Of a DNA stretch of 7,193 nucleotides, positions 1 through 6,600 are shown one piece after another (position 1 is the stretch's first letter; each line of letters starts with the position of its first letter). The stretch covers positions 1 through 7,193 of the forward strand of contig JASIJX010000121.1 of NCBI GenBank assembly GCA_030049955.1, written 5' to 3'. A model generated the notes under the pieces. It worked only from the letters and a program-made list of their open reading frames with translations. It had not been told where the DNA came from and did not search any database. The translations under genes were made by a program, and so were the position numbers. This DNA is from Acidobacteriaceae bacterium. GTDB taxonomy: Bacteria > Acidobacteriota > Terriglobia > Terriglobales > Acidobacteriaceae.

Positions 1-648
1 AAGAGTGCACCAGGCCTGGTTGTGAAAAGAATTCGTGCGCTGGTGGATGCGTGGATTCAATCCGGCCGCGGGTCAGATGGCTCAGATGATGCCTGGGCCC
101 GCAAAATTCCCGCAGCGGAAATTGTAGCGTTCTGGCGTCGCAACCCATTCGAACTCGGCCAAGCGGCCGATGGGCGGTTGGTTCTCGAGCTTCGCCGCCC
201 TCTGAACGCGAAGGGCCTCACCGCATGGTTAGAAGACCTGGCCACCAGCTATTTTCTGCGGCTGCTCGATTCCCCAGACAGAGAATGCCTGGCGCGCTGC
301 ATGGAATGTAAGCGGTACTTTGTCCGGTTGCGAGTTCCCAGCCGGGAATCGGCCGTCCAGCTCGGCACCTATTGCGAAGATCACCGAGAGCAGCGCAAGG
401 TGCGCAGCGTAAGTGCAGCGCGCGCCCGCCGGAATGCACGGATGGTAGACCTGGCATCGCAGCTCGCAAAGCGCTGCCCCGAGGAGCCTGACTCGGCCGG
501 CTGGTCCGACTGGGTCGCGCGAGAGATGAACCACGAGATCCGGAGGAGTCCGAAGCGTTACGCCGGCTACCCGACGATTGCGAGGAACTGGGTCTCGCAC
601 AACCGGGCGCCGATTGAAGCAAAAGCTGCTGGTGAAGTTTCGGCTTAG
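1..648 (+). CDS. Zinc-finger-like protein of the integrated element (5' end probably outside the window)
   Basis: I do not recognise a named family. Seen: the frame is open to the left edge. The first in-window start, GTG at 22 (208 residues), has no Shine-Dalgarno in front of it, so the true start probably lies outside. Numbered from that GTG, a Cys/His cluster C93-x2-C96-x21-C118-x2-H121 (CMEC ... YCEDH) is followed by a very basic stretch around residues 122-140 (RKVRS..RARRNAR). An aromatic YF follows the first CxxC. This resembles CGNR-type zinc fingers, with the last Cys replaced by His. The C-terminal part (about 160-200) is predicted helical, with Trp and basic residues. Inference: a small zinc-binding, probably nucleic-acid-binding protein. 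The integrase start follows 37 bases after the stop on the same strand, so the two are probably cotranscribed and both belong to the element. It could be a regulator or an integration accessory factor. The function is unknown. Confidence 0.72.
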   Translation, partial: KSAPGLVVKRIRALVDAWIQSGRGSDGSDDAWARKIPAAEIVAFWRRNPFELGQAADGRLVLELRRPLNAKGLTAWLEDLATSYFLRLLDSPDRECLARCMECKRYFVRLRVPSRESAVQLGTYCEDHREQRKVRSVSAARARRNARMVDLASQLAKRCPEEPDSAGWSDWVAREMNHEIRRSPKRYAGYPTIARNWVSHNRAPIEAKAAGEVSA

Positions 649-685
649 GCGGAATTGATCGCATACCGGCAAGAGGGAGGAAGGC

Positions 686-1855
686 ATGGCGCGCGGAAAG
701 GTCAAAGATCGCGACGGCGTTTACCAGCGCAAGGATCGGCCGGGAACGTGGTGGGGCTCGTGGATTGACGCCAGCGGTCGGCGGCGACAGCGCAAATTTG
801 ATGTGCATACGCTGCAGCAGGCGCGAACGGCTTTGAGTGCAGAGAAGCTTAAGGTTGAGGAGCAAATCAAGTTTGGCCGTCCTCTGCCCTCTAAAGATAG
901 CTTCGAAACTTTTGCCAATGAGTTCCTGAAGCTGCAAAAGCGGCGCATCTCACCTCATGTCGTTCGCGGAAAAATCTCGCAGGCCGAGTACACGCGACAA
1001 GAGGGTATCGTCGAGACGAAGCTGGTTCCGTTCTTTGGCGCGATGAAACTCGCCGTGATCCGCAAAGCCGATGTCGTGAAGTACATTCACGACCGCACAG
1101 GGGAAGTATCCGATGGGACGATCATCAAGGAAGTAAACACTCTCAAAAAGCTGTTCAACGTTGCTCTCGACCTCGACATGATTCCAGCGAACCCAGCGAC
1201 ACGGGCACCTCTGCCGGAGGCGCCCGAGGGCCGCACCCGGTTTCTGACGCCCGAGCAGTGGTTGGCTGTCTTCAAGGCCTGCCGGATCGAGCCGACCGAG
1301 GAAGATCCTGAGCCCGAGCAGTGGCTACAGCAGGCCGCCGGGCTCGCCGTAGCGCTTGGCACACGTCGGGGTGAGTTGATGCACACGACGGTTCCGGACG
1401 TTGACCTGGACGGCCGGCAGGTCACACTCCGCATGACGAAGAATGGGAAGACCAGGGCGGCGGTCATCAATGACCTCGCAATGCAGGTATTCGAGGCAAT
1501 GGGGCTGCATGATCGCAAACGCAGAAGGGACCGCGGCGTCCTGTTTCCCGACGTGACTCCGGAACAGCTTAGTATGCGGTTCATCCGGGCCTGCCGGGAT
1601 GCAGGTATCGAGGACTTCAGCTTCCACGACCTGAGGCATACCTATGCGAGCCACTTGAGAATGAAGGGCGCCGATTTGGACGACATCCGGCGCCTGTTGG
1701 GCCACTCAGACCTCCGCATGACCATCCGATATGCCCACCTGCTCCCCGAGCATCTCGAGGCGGCAGCTTCCCGGCTCGATGGGGTGCTGACACTGCCCGC
1801 ACCGGCCGAGGAACTACCCGATGGGAAAGGTAGCTCTGAGGGCGAAAAGGGCTGA
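686..1855 (+). CDS. Tyrosine recombinase / phage-type integrase
   Basis: This enzyme catalyses site-specific integration and excision of the element, cutting DNA through a 3'-phosphotyrosine intermediate. Domain order: an N-terminal arm-type DNA-binding region (about residues 10-70, with aromatic GTWWGSWID and basic GRRRQRK); a SAM-like core-binding domain (about 72-172); and a catalytic domain (about 185-355). All catalytic residues are visible: R227 in GTRRGE, K252 in the beta-hairpin MTKNGK, H314 and R317 in FHDLRHTYASHL, H340 in LLGHSDLRM, and nucleophile Y349 in RYAH. The length of 389 residues is normal for element integrases. The ATG start is supported by a strong GGGAGG at 675-680, five bases upstream. 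The gene runs towards the 3' end of tRNA-Glu, 83 bases away, which points to that tRNA as its attachment site. The acidic, Ser/Gly-rich tail after residue 370 looks unstructured. No frameshift or missing residue is seen, so it should be active. Confidence 0.96.
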   Translation: MARGKVKDRDGVYQRKDRPGTWWGSWIDASGRRRQRKFDVHTLQQARTALSAEKLKVEEQIKFGRPLPSKDSFETFANEFLKLQKRRISPHVVRGKISQAEYTRQEGIVETKLVPFFGAMKLAVIRKADVVKYIHDRTGEVSDGTIIKEVNTLKKLFNVALDLDMIPANPATRAPLPEAPEGRTRFLTPEQWLAVFKACRIEPTEEDPEPEQWLQQAAGLAVALGTRRGELMHTTVPDVDLDGRQVTLRMTKNGKTRAAVINDLAMQVFEAMGLHDRKRRRDRGVLFPDVTPEQLSMRFIRACRDAGIEDFSFHDLRHTYASHLRMKGADLDDIRRLLGHSDLRMTIRYAHLLPEHLEAAASRLDGVLTLPAPAEELPDGKGSSEGEKG

Positions 1856-1871
1856 AAGTTCGCGCTCTGGA

Positions 1872-1889
1872 GTTACCACAGCGTTACCA
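1872..1889 (+). repeat. Short direct repeat GTTACCA x2 beside the attachment site
   Basis: GTTACCA occurs at 1872-1878 and again at 1883-1889, an 11-base period (about one helical turn), between the integrase stop and the tRNA 3' end. Related bases recur in the small dyad TAAC-TTG-GTTA at 1912-1922. Short repeats here are where tyrosine recombinases place arm-type or accessory binding sites. That role is inference only; seven-base repeats can arise by chance. Confidence 0.3.
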
Positions 1890-1938
1890 GATGGAACAAA
1901 TTTGAAGGAACTAACTTGGTTAAACTCTTGATTCTATT

Positions 1939-1968
1939 TGGCGTCCCCGACGGGATTTGAACCCGTGT
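1939..1968. other. Putative attachment site (att) in the 3' end of tRNA-Glu
   Basis: Tyrosine recombinases of this type commonly recombine within the T-arm and acceptor part of a tRNA gene, and the element carries a copy that restores the tRNA. Here the tRNA 3' end faces a complete integrase gene 83 bases away, so the element-chromosome junction should lie in or just left of this segment. The exact core cannot be fixed because the partner copy would be at the far, left end of the element, outside the window. Confidence 0.45.
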
Positions 1969-2016
1969 TATCGCCGTGAAAGGGCGGTGTCCTAGGCCGG
2001 GCTAGACGACGGGGAC
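1939..2016 (-). tRNA. tRNA-Glu (anticodon UUC)
   Basis: Read on the minus strand, the cloverleaf is complete. The seven-base acceptor stem is GTCCCCG/CGGGGAC (2010-2016 with 1943-1949), the discriminator is G (1942) and CCA is encoded (1939-1941). The D arm contains GTCTAG and AGGAC. The anticodon loop CTTTCAC (1976-1982) gives anticodon TTC (plus-strand 1978-1980) on a CCGCC/GGCG(A) stem. The T arm is ACGGG-TTCAAAT-CCCGT. The bases closely follow the bacterial tRNA-Glu pattern (GTCCCC..TCGTCTAG.., CACCGCCCTTTCACGG). It supplies glutamyl-tRNA for translation. No U-rich terminator is visible just after its 3' end, where the element begins. Its promoter appears to lie at 2070-2098. Confidence 0.97.
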
Positions 2017-2053
2017 GCTGCTGGGAAGAGTGGGTACAGCCAGAAAAGGGCGC

Positions 2054-2110
2054 GAACCGCACTCTTTTGAGGCTATCAACTCGCTCAAATCATGTCAAAA
2101 GAGACGGTTC
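2054..2110. repeat. Long imperfect inverted repeat spanning the tRNA promoter
   Basis: GAACCG (2054-2059) pairs with CGGTTC (2105-2110), and CTCTTTTGA (2062-2070) pairs with TCAAAAGAG (2095-2103). That is 15 matched pairs, broken only by a 2-by-1 base asymmetry, around a 24-base centre. A competing inner pairing TTTGAG/CTCAAA (2066-2071 with 2084-2089) exists, and TCAAA recurs with a ten-base period (2085, 2095). The right arm contains the presumed -35 and the left arm touches the -10. It has no U-run, so it does not look like a terminator. A protein-binding dyad or a remnant of a small repeat element is possible. Confidence 0.6.
2070..2098 (-). promoter_or_regulatory. Probable sigma70-type promoter of tRNA-Glu
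   Basis: On the minus strand a perfect -35 TTGACA (plus-strand 2093-2098) is followed, after exactly 17 bases, by TAGCCT (2070-2075). The latter keeps the TA....T positions of a -10 box. Transcription would start near 2062, giving a leader of about 45 bases before the tRNA. It overlaps the inverted repeat at 2054-2110. Read from sequence alone. Confidence 0.5.
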
Positions 2111-2308
2111 CCCGGAGTAAGGCAACGGCGTGTGGCGCTGGGTCCAGTGGTTTCCGGCTGCGGCAAAAGTCGGCTTGCGTTTTTCAGGGCCAGCACCGCG
2201 CGCTTTCAGGATCATCTTTTGGAATTGCAGTGGGGCACGATGCGCAGGCTCAACATGCGGTATCCTCAAGGAAACGTGCGCCGCAGGTGAGCTGCATCGC
2301 TGCCGATT

Positions 2309-2338
2309 TCAGGTGATCTTTGCGCCCTGATTTTTTTT
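2309..2338 (+). terminator. Weak possible intrinsic terminator
   Basis: TCAGG (2309-2313) can pair with CCTGA (2326-2330) across a 12-base loop, directly followed by eight T (2331-2338). The T-tract is good but the five-pair stem is weak, so it would terminate poorly unless helped. If real, it would stop rightward read-through from the element before the efflux promoter. Confidence 0.25.
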
Positions 2339-2382
2339 GCGCCCCAGTACAGCGCTCCGGCGTCAGATGATTCGAGCGTTTA

Positions 2383-2413
2383 TTGATGTGGAAGTCGGAC
2401 TAGCGGCTATAAA
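2383..2413 (+). promoter_or_regulatory. Probable promoter of the efflux operon
   Basis: TTGATG (2383-2388) and TATAAA (2408-2413) form a sigma70-like pair with a long 19-base spacer. Shifting the -10 to GGCTAT (2405-2410) gives 16 bases but a poorer box. Transcription would begin near 2420, leaving a leader of about 100 bases before the GTG start. The long spacer suggests a weak or regulated promoter, and a palindrome brackets the -10 box. Confidence 0.4.
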
Positions 2414-2422
2414 AGCAGTCCG
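2396..2422. promoter_or_regulatory. Operator-like palindrome around the -10 box
   Basis: CGGACT (2396-2401) and AGTCCG (2417-2422) are perfect inverted repeats separated by 15 bases that contain TATAAA. Allowing one bulged A, the match extends inward by GC/GC. A 27-base dyad centred on a -10 box is the usual position for a TetR- or MarR-type repressor of an efflux operon. No regulator gene is in the window, so the binding protein is unknown. The role is inferred from position. Confidence 0.4.
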
Positions 2423-2434
2423 CGAGGCCCGCAG

Positions 2435-2465
2435 TCTGGAACTCCAGAGGGCTGGATGCTCCAGC
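2435..2465 (+). repeat. Two tandem CTGGA/TCCAG palindromes in the operon leader
   Basis: TCTGGA-AC-TCCAGA (2435-2448) is followed by GCTGGA-TGC-TCCAGC (2451-2465). Both are perfect six-base inverted repeats sharing the core CTGGA-N2/3-TCCAG, with centres about 16 bases apart. GCAGTC also recurs 16 bases apart (2415 and 2431). They lie downstream of the presumed transcription start. They could be paired operator half-sites, or two small hairpins in the mRNA leader with interchangeable arms. Confidence 0.5.
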
Positions 2466-2508
2466 GAAGCTATCCCTTCTGAAGACAATGGCAACGCAGG
2501 ATGAAGAC

Positions 2509-2514
2509 AGAGGA
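2509..2514 (+). promoter_or_regulatory. Ribosome-binding site that favours the GTG start at 2522
   Basis: AGAGGA at 2509-2514 lies seven bases before GTG 2522. The upstream ATG at 2501 has only CAGG directly abutting it, too close to serve. The choice removes seven residues (MKTEEFP) and leaves a signal peptide that begins with RKSNFKR, a normal basic n-region. Confidence 0.6.
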
Positions 2515-2521
2515 ATTTCCA

Positions 2522-3637
2522 GTGAGGAAGAGCAATTTTAAGCGTATCTGGGCTTGCATTTGGGCCGGGTGCCTGGCCACGGTGGTCTTCGCGGCCGTTG
2601 GATGCCAGACCGAAAAACCGGCGGCGCCGGCGGGCGGGGGCGAGATGCGCGCCATGCCGGTGCAGACAGTGAGCGTTAAGCTCAGTCCCGTTGCCGAGAG
2701 CAGCGATTACGTTTCCACCATCAAGTCGCGCCGGTCGGCGACGATTCAGCCGCAGGTGAGCGGTGCGATCACCCAGATCCTGGTGCACTCCGGGGACCAT
2801 GTGAGTACAGGCCAGGTCATGGTTGAGCTCGACCCGCGCCAGCAGCAGGCGACGGTTGCTTCGCAACTGGCCACCGAGCGCCAGAAAAAAGCGCTCTATG
2901 ACTACAACCAGATCGAGCTCGACCGGCAACGCAAGCTGTTTGAGGCCGGCGTGACCAGCCGTGATGCCATGCAGCAGGAAGAGCAGGCATACGAGAACTC
3001 GAAGGCCGATTACGAAGCGGCAGTGGCCACGCGCAAGGCGCAGCAGCAGTTACTCGATTACTACACAGTGCGAGCGCCGTTCGACGGCATCATCGGCGAC
3101 ATCCCGGTGCACGTGGGCGATTACGTGACAACCTCAACCATGCTGACCACGGTGGATGAAAATAAGGATCTCGAAGCTTACATCTATATTCCCACTGAGC
3201 GGGCGCGCGACGTGGGGATGGGCCTAGGCGTGGAGCTGCTGGATAATTCGGGCAACCTTCTGGAGTCGACGAAGATCGACTTCGTTTCGCCGGAGGTGGA
3301 TAGTAACCTGCAGGCCATCCTTGTGAAGGCGCCTGTTCACTCCAGCCCTCAGGTGCTGCGCAACGCGCAGATGGTGACGGCGCGGGTGATCTGGAGCACG
3401 AAACCCATGCCGGTGGTGCCGGTGCTCGCGGTTACGCGCCAAGGCGCGCAGAGTTTCGTGTTTGTGGCGCAGCAGCAAAGCGGGCATTTTGTGGCGCACC
3501 AGATGCCGGTAACGCTGGGCGAAACGGTAGGCAATACCTATGCCATCTCTTCGGGGCTCGCGCCCGGTGACCGCGTCATCGTGTCGGGAACGCAGTTCCT
3601 GGTGAATGATATGCCGGTAATGCCGATCGGCGGCTGA
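2522..3637 (+). CDS. RND efflux periplasmic adaptor (membrane fusion protein), lipoprotein
   Basis: AcrA/MexA-type adaptor that bridges an inner-membrane RND pump and an outer-membrane channel. Residues here count from GTG 2522 (371 residues; ATG 2501 would give 378). Seen: a basic n-region, a hydrophobic stretch (9-26) and a lipobox AVGC with C28 as the lipidated Cys. The first half of the biotinyl-lipoyl fold follows (about 73-105, PQVSGAITQILVHSGD). Next is a long Gln/Glu/Lys/Ala-rich coiled-coil hairpin (about 108-178), then the second lipoyl half (about 182-212, VRAPFDGIIGDI..VGDYV). A beta-barrel (about 215-292) and a membrane-proximal domain (about 293-371, PVLAVTRQG..VIVSGTQF) complete the family's order and length. 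It is the first gene of the operon, with the pump 62 bases downstream. Residue +2 after the lipid Cys is Gln rather than Asp, so the enterobacterial inner-membrane retention signal is absent; whether this matters in this organism is unknown. Substrate range cannot be read from sequence. Confidence 0.94.
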   Translation: MRKSNFKRIWACIWAGCLATVVFAAVGCQTEKPAAPAGGGEMRAMPVQTVSVKLSPVAESSDYVSTIKSRRSATIQPQVSGAITQILVHSGDHVSTGQVMVELDPRQQQATVASQLATERQKKALYDYNQIELDRQRKLFEAGVTSRDAMQQEEQAYENSKADYEAAVATRKAQQQLLDYYTVRAPFDGIIGDIPVHVGDYVTTSTMLTTVDENKDLEAYIYIPTERARDVGMGLGVELLDNSGNLLESTKIDFVSPEVDSNLQAILVKAPVHSSPQVLRNAQMVTARVIWSTKPMPVVPVLAVTRQGAQSFVFVAQQQSGHFVAHQMPVTLGETVGNTYAISSGLAPGDRVIVSGTQFLVNDMPVMPIGG

Positions 3638-3685
3638 GGGTCCAGGCCCCGAACCCGCGCACAACCGCAGCGGGACAAGAACGCG

Positions 3686-3692
3686 AAAGAGG
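3686..3692 (+). promoter_or_regulatory. Ribosome-binding site that favours the TTG start at 3700
   Basis: AAAGAGG ends seven bases before TTG 3700. An earlier in-frame TTG at 3694 is only one base away, too close. Starting at 3700 gives the N-terminus MFVDFFIHRPVFA, which is the usual beginning of this RND family (MFxDFFIxRPxFA). Confidence 0.65.
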
Positions 3693-3699
3693 TTTGATC

Positions 3700-6600
3700 T
3701 TGTTTGTCGATTTTTTCATCCACCGGCCGGTCTTCGCGACTGTATGCGCGCTGCTCATCATACTTGCTGGCGCGGCGTGCCTGCCTACGCTTCCCGTGGC
3801 CATGTATCCCACACTCGCACCGCCGCAGGTGACGGTGAGCGCGACGTATATCGGGGCCGACGCGGAAACGGTGGAGAAGGCAGTCACCATCCCTCTCGAG
3901 GAAGCCATTAACGGCGTTGAGGGGATGCGCTACATCAGTTCGCAGAGCACCAACAGTGGCACCAGCGCCATCACCATCACGTTCCAAACCGGCTACGACC
4001 TCGACATCGCCGCCGTAGACGTGCAGAACCGCGTGGCCAGCGTGCAGGGCCGCCTGCCAGGCGAAGTCAACTCCACCGGCATCTCAATCACCAAGGCCAA
4101 CAGTAACTTCGTTTTTGGCGTGGGCTTCTTCACGCGAGACGGCCGCTATTCGAGCGAGTTCATCTCGAATTACCTTGACGTTTACGTGAAGGATGCGCTC
4201 AAGCGCGTGCCGGGCGTGGGCGACGTCATCATCTTCGGCGAGCGCAAATATGCGATGCGCGTATGGATCGATCCGGTGCGACTGGCTGCACGGGGTCTTA
4301 CGGCAAGCGATGTAGTAAACGCGCTGCAGGAACAGAACGTGGAAATTCCTGCCGGGCAACTTGGCGAGCCGCCCGCTGATCAGAAGCAGGCGTTCCAGAT
4401 TCCCGTCCGCGTGACCGGCCGGCTTTCCAGTCCCGCGGAATTCGACAACATCGTTGTCAAAAATTCGCCGAACGGACTTGTGCTGCTGAAGGATGTGGGC
4501 CACGCCGAGCTGGGCGCCGAAGATTACAGCTCGACCCTCAAATTCTCCGGCCACGAGGCGATGGGCGTTGGCGTGGAACAGCTTTCGAATGCCAATGCGC
4601 TCGATGTGGATCGCGAAGCCAAGGCTGCGCTTGAACGGCTCGCGAAGAGTTTCCCGCCCGGCCTAGAGTACCACGTTGCGTTCGACTCGACCACGGCTGT
4701 GGGCGACTCGATCCGCGAGGTGCTGCGCACGCTCATTGAAGCCATCATCATCGTCATCGCCGTCATCTTTCTGTTCCTGCTCGACTGGCGCGCAACCATC
4801 ATTCCGGCGGTCACCATTCCGGTGTCGCTCATCGGCACGTTTGCGTTTATCAAGATATTCGGCTTTTCGATCAACTCGCTTACGCTGTTTGGAATCACGC
4901 TGGCGACCGGCCTGGTGGTCGACGACGCAATTGTGGTCATCGAGAACGTGCAGCGGCACATACATATGGAGCACTCCGACCCGCACCTGGCCACATCGCG
5001 GGCCATGCGCGAGGTTACGAGCGCGGTCATTGCAACTTCGCTCGTGCTGATCGCAGTGTTTGTTCCGGTTTCATTCTTTCCGGGCACCACGGGCATTCTC
5101 TATCGGCAATTTTCGCTGACCATCGCGTTCTCGATCGCGATCTCGGCGTTCAACGCGCTTACGCTTTCGCCGGCGCTGTCGGCACTGTTCCTGCGCGGCG
5201 AAGAAGAACGCCCGCACCAGCTCGATTTTCTGCGCATCCGCCCGCTTTCGCACGCCTTCGCGGGATTCATTCACGGCGCCGAGGGGTTCATCGGCTGGAT
5301 GGGCAGCACTTACGCGCGCATCATTCACGGCGCGCTCAAGGTGCGCTACGCGCTATTAATTGTCTTCTTTGCCGGCCTGGCTGCGACGGTGTGGATCTAT
5401 GGGCATGTGCCCACCGGCTTTATTCCGCAGGAAGATCAAGGCTATTTGATGACCATCGTGCAGGCCCCGCCAGGGTCGTCGCTAGCCTACACGACAAACC
5501 TTGCCGATCGCGCCGCGGCGATCATCGCGCAGAACCCTGATATTGACGGCCTGTTCTCGGTTATGGGGTTCAGCTTTGCGGGCAGCGCCTCGGATGCCGG
5601 CATGATGTTCGCGAGCTTGAAGCCAGCAGATGAACGGCGCGGACCCGGACACTCGGCCGCGGCGATCGTGGCCGACCTCTCGCCCAAGCTGCAGCGGCTG
5701 ATGCTGGCGCCAAATGGCGGACTGGTGGCCCTGTTCGAGCCACCCGCGGTGAACGGAATTGGCAGCTTTGGCGGGTTCCAGTTCATGCTGCAGGATCAGG
5801 GGGGCAACACGCTAACGGATCTAGACCGCGTGGCTCACCAGATTGTGAACGCCAGCCGGGCGAAGAAGGACCTGACCGGTCTCCTCACCACCTTCTCGGC
5901 CAATGATCCGCAGGAGTTGGTGACAATTGACCGCGATAAAGCCAAGGCGCTCGGCGTTCCGCTGTCGCAAATCTCTTCCACGCTGAATGTGCTGATGGGC
6001 TCGGAGTATGTGAACGATTTCGATTACAACGACCGCACCTATCGAGTTTTCGTTCAGGCCGATCAGCCGTTCCGCATGCGCTCGAGCGACCTGCACAGCT
6101 ATTACGTGCGCTCGGACTCGAACCAGATGATCCCGCTCGACAACCTGGTTACGGTCGCGGAGAGTGCCGGGCCGCCGGTGATCACGCGCTACAATCTCTT
6201 CCGCGCTGTAGAGATCGACGGCTCGCCGGCGCCGGGCTACAGCTCCGGCCAGGCGCTCAAGGCCATGGAAGACCTCGCGAAGCAGAACATGATGCCGGGC
6301 ATGGCTTTTCAGTGGACGGGCCTCACGCTCGACGAGCTGGAATCGAGCGGCAAAGCGCTCATCATCTTCACGCTTGGCCTGGTGGTGGTGTATCTCACGC
6401 TCTCGGCGCAGTACGAAAGCTTCGCGCTGCCCTTCATCATTCTGCTTGCCGTGCCCATGGCCGTGCTGGGCGCGCTGGGGCTTGTCTCGCTGCGCGGGCA
6501 GGCGAACGACGTCTACTGCCAGATCGGCCTGGTTATGCTCATCGGCCTCTCGGCCAAGAACTCGATTTTGATTGTTGAGTTTGCCGAACAGCTCCGGCGG

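Larger units (their letters stand above)
2017..2521. other. About 500-base intergenic region without a convincing gene
   Basis: This stretch between the tRNA and the efflux operon holds, in order: the tRNA promoter within its inverted repeat (2054-2110); a segment from about 2111 to 2305 in which I see no gene, RNA or repeat I can support; a T-tract with a duplicated TTTGCGCCC (2319-2344); and the promoter and palindromes of the efflux operon (2383-2465). Frames open on the plus strand at about 2030-2330 lack good ribosome-binding sites, family resemblance or protein-like composition, and they overlap one another in three frames. Confidence 0.6.

Noticed and set aside
218..937. A 239-codon minus-strand frame crossing the zinc-finger gene and the integrase start
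   Set aside because: It overlaps two genes with better evidence (a Cys/His cluster and a strong ribosome-binding site), and its composition is that of a shadow frame.
2090..2257. Minus-strand frames: a 14-codon frame starting MLSLRI with a good GAGGA site, and a following 41-codon frame (2090-2215)
   Set aside because: They could be a broken small gene, but they are very short, lie in different frames and resemble no family I know. There is too little to support a pseudogene.
2030..2330. Overlapping plus-strand open frames of 66-86 codons just after the tRNA
   Set aside because: Three frames are open over the same stretch. The starts are GTG or ATG without a ribosome-binding site, the products are Arg/Gly/Cys-rich and resemble nothing, and one begins in the tRNA leader. 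They are most likely chance frames in GC-rich DNA.
2488..2541. A 17-residue out-of-frame ORF (ATG 2488) overlapping the adaptor start, as a possible leader peptide
   Set aside because: It has a weak ribosome-binding site, no run of regulatory codons, and a stop that lies inside the adaptor gene. Nothing distinguishes it from chance.
4524..5096. Long open frames antisense to the integrase, adaptor and pump genes (up to 190 codons, also one plus-strand frame at 4676-5050)
   Set aside because: They lie wholly inside well-supported genes and have the Arg/Ser/His-rich composition of shadow frames in GC-rich coding DNA.
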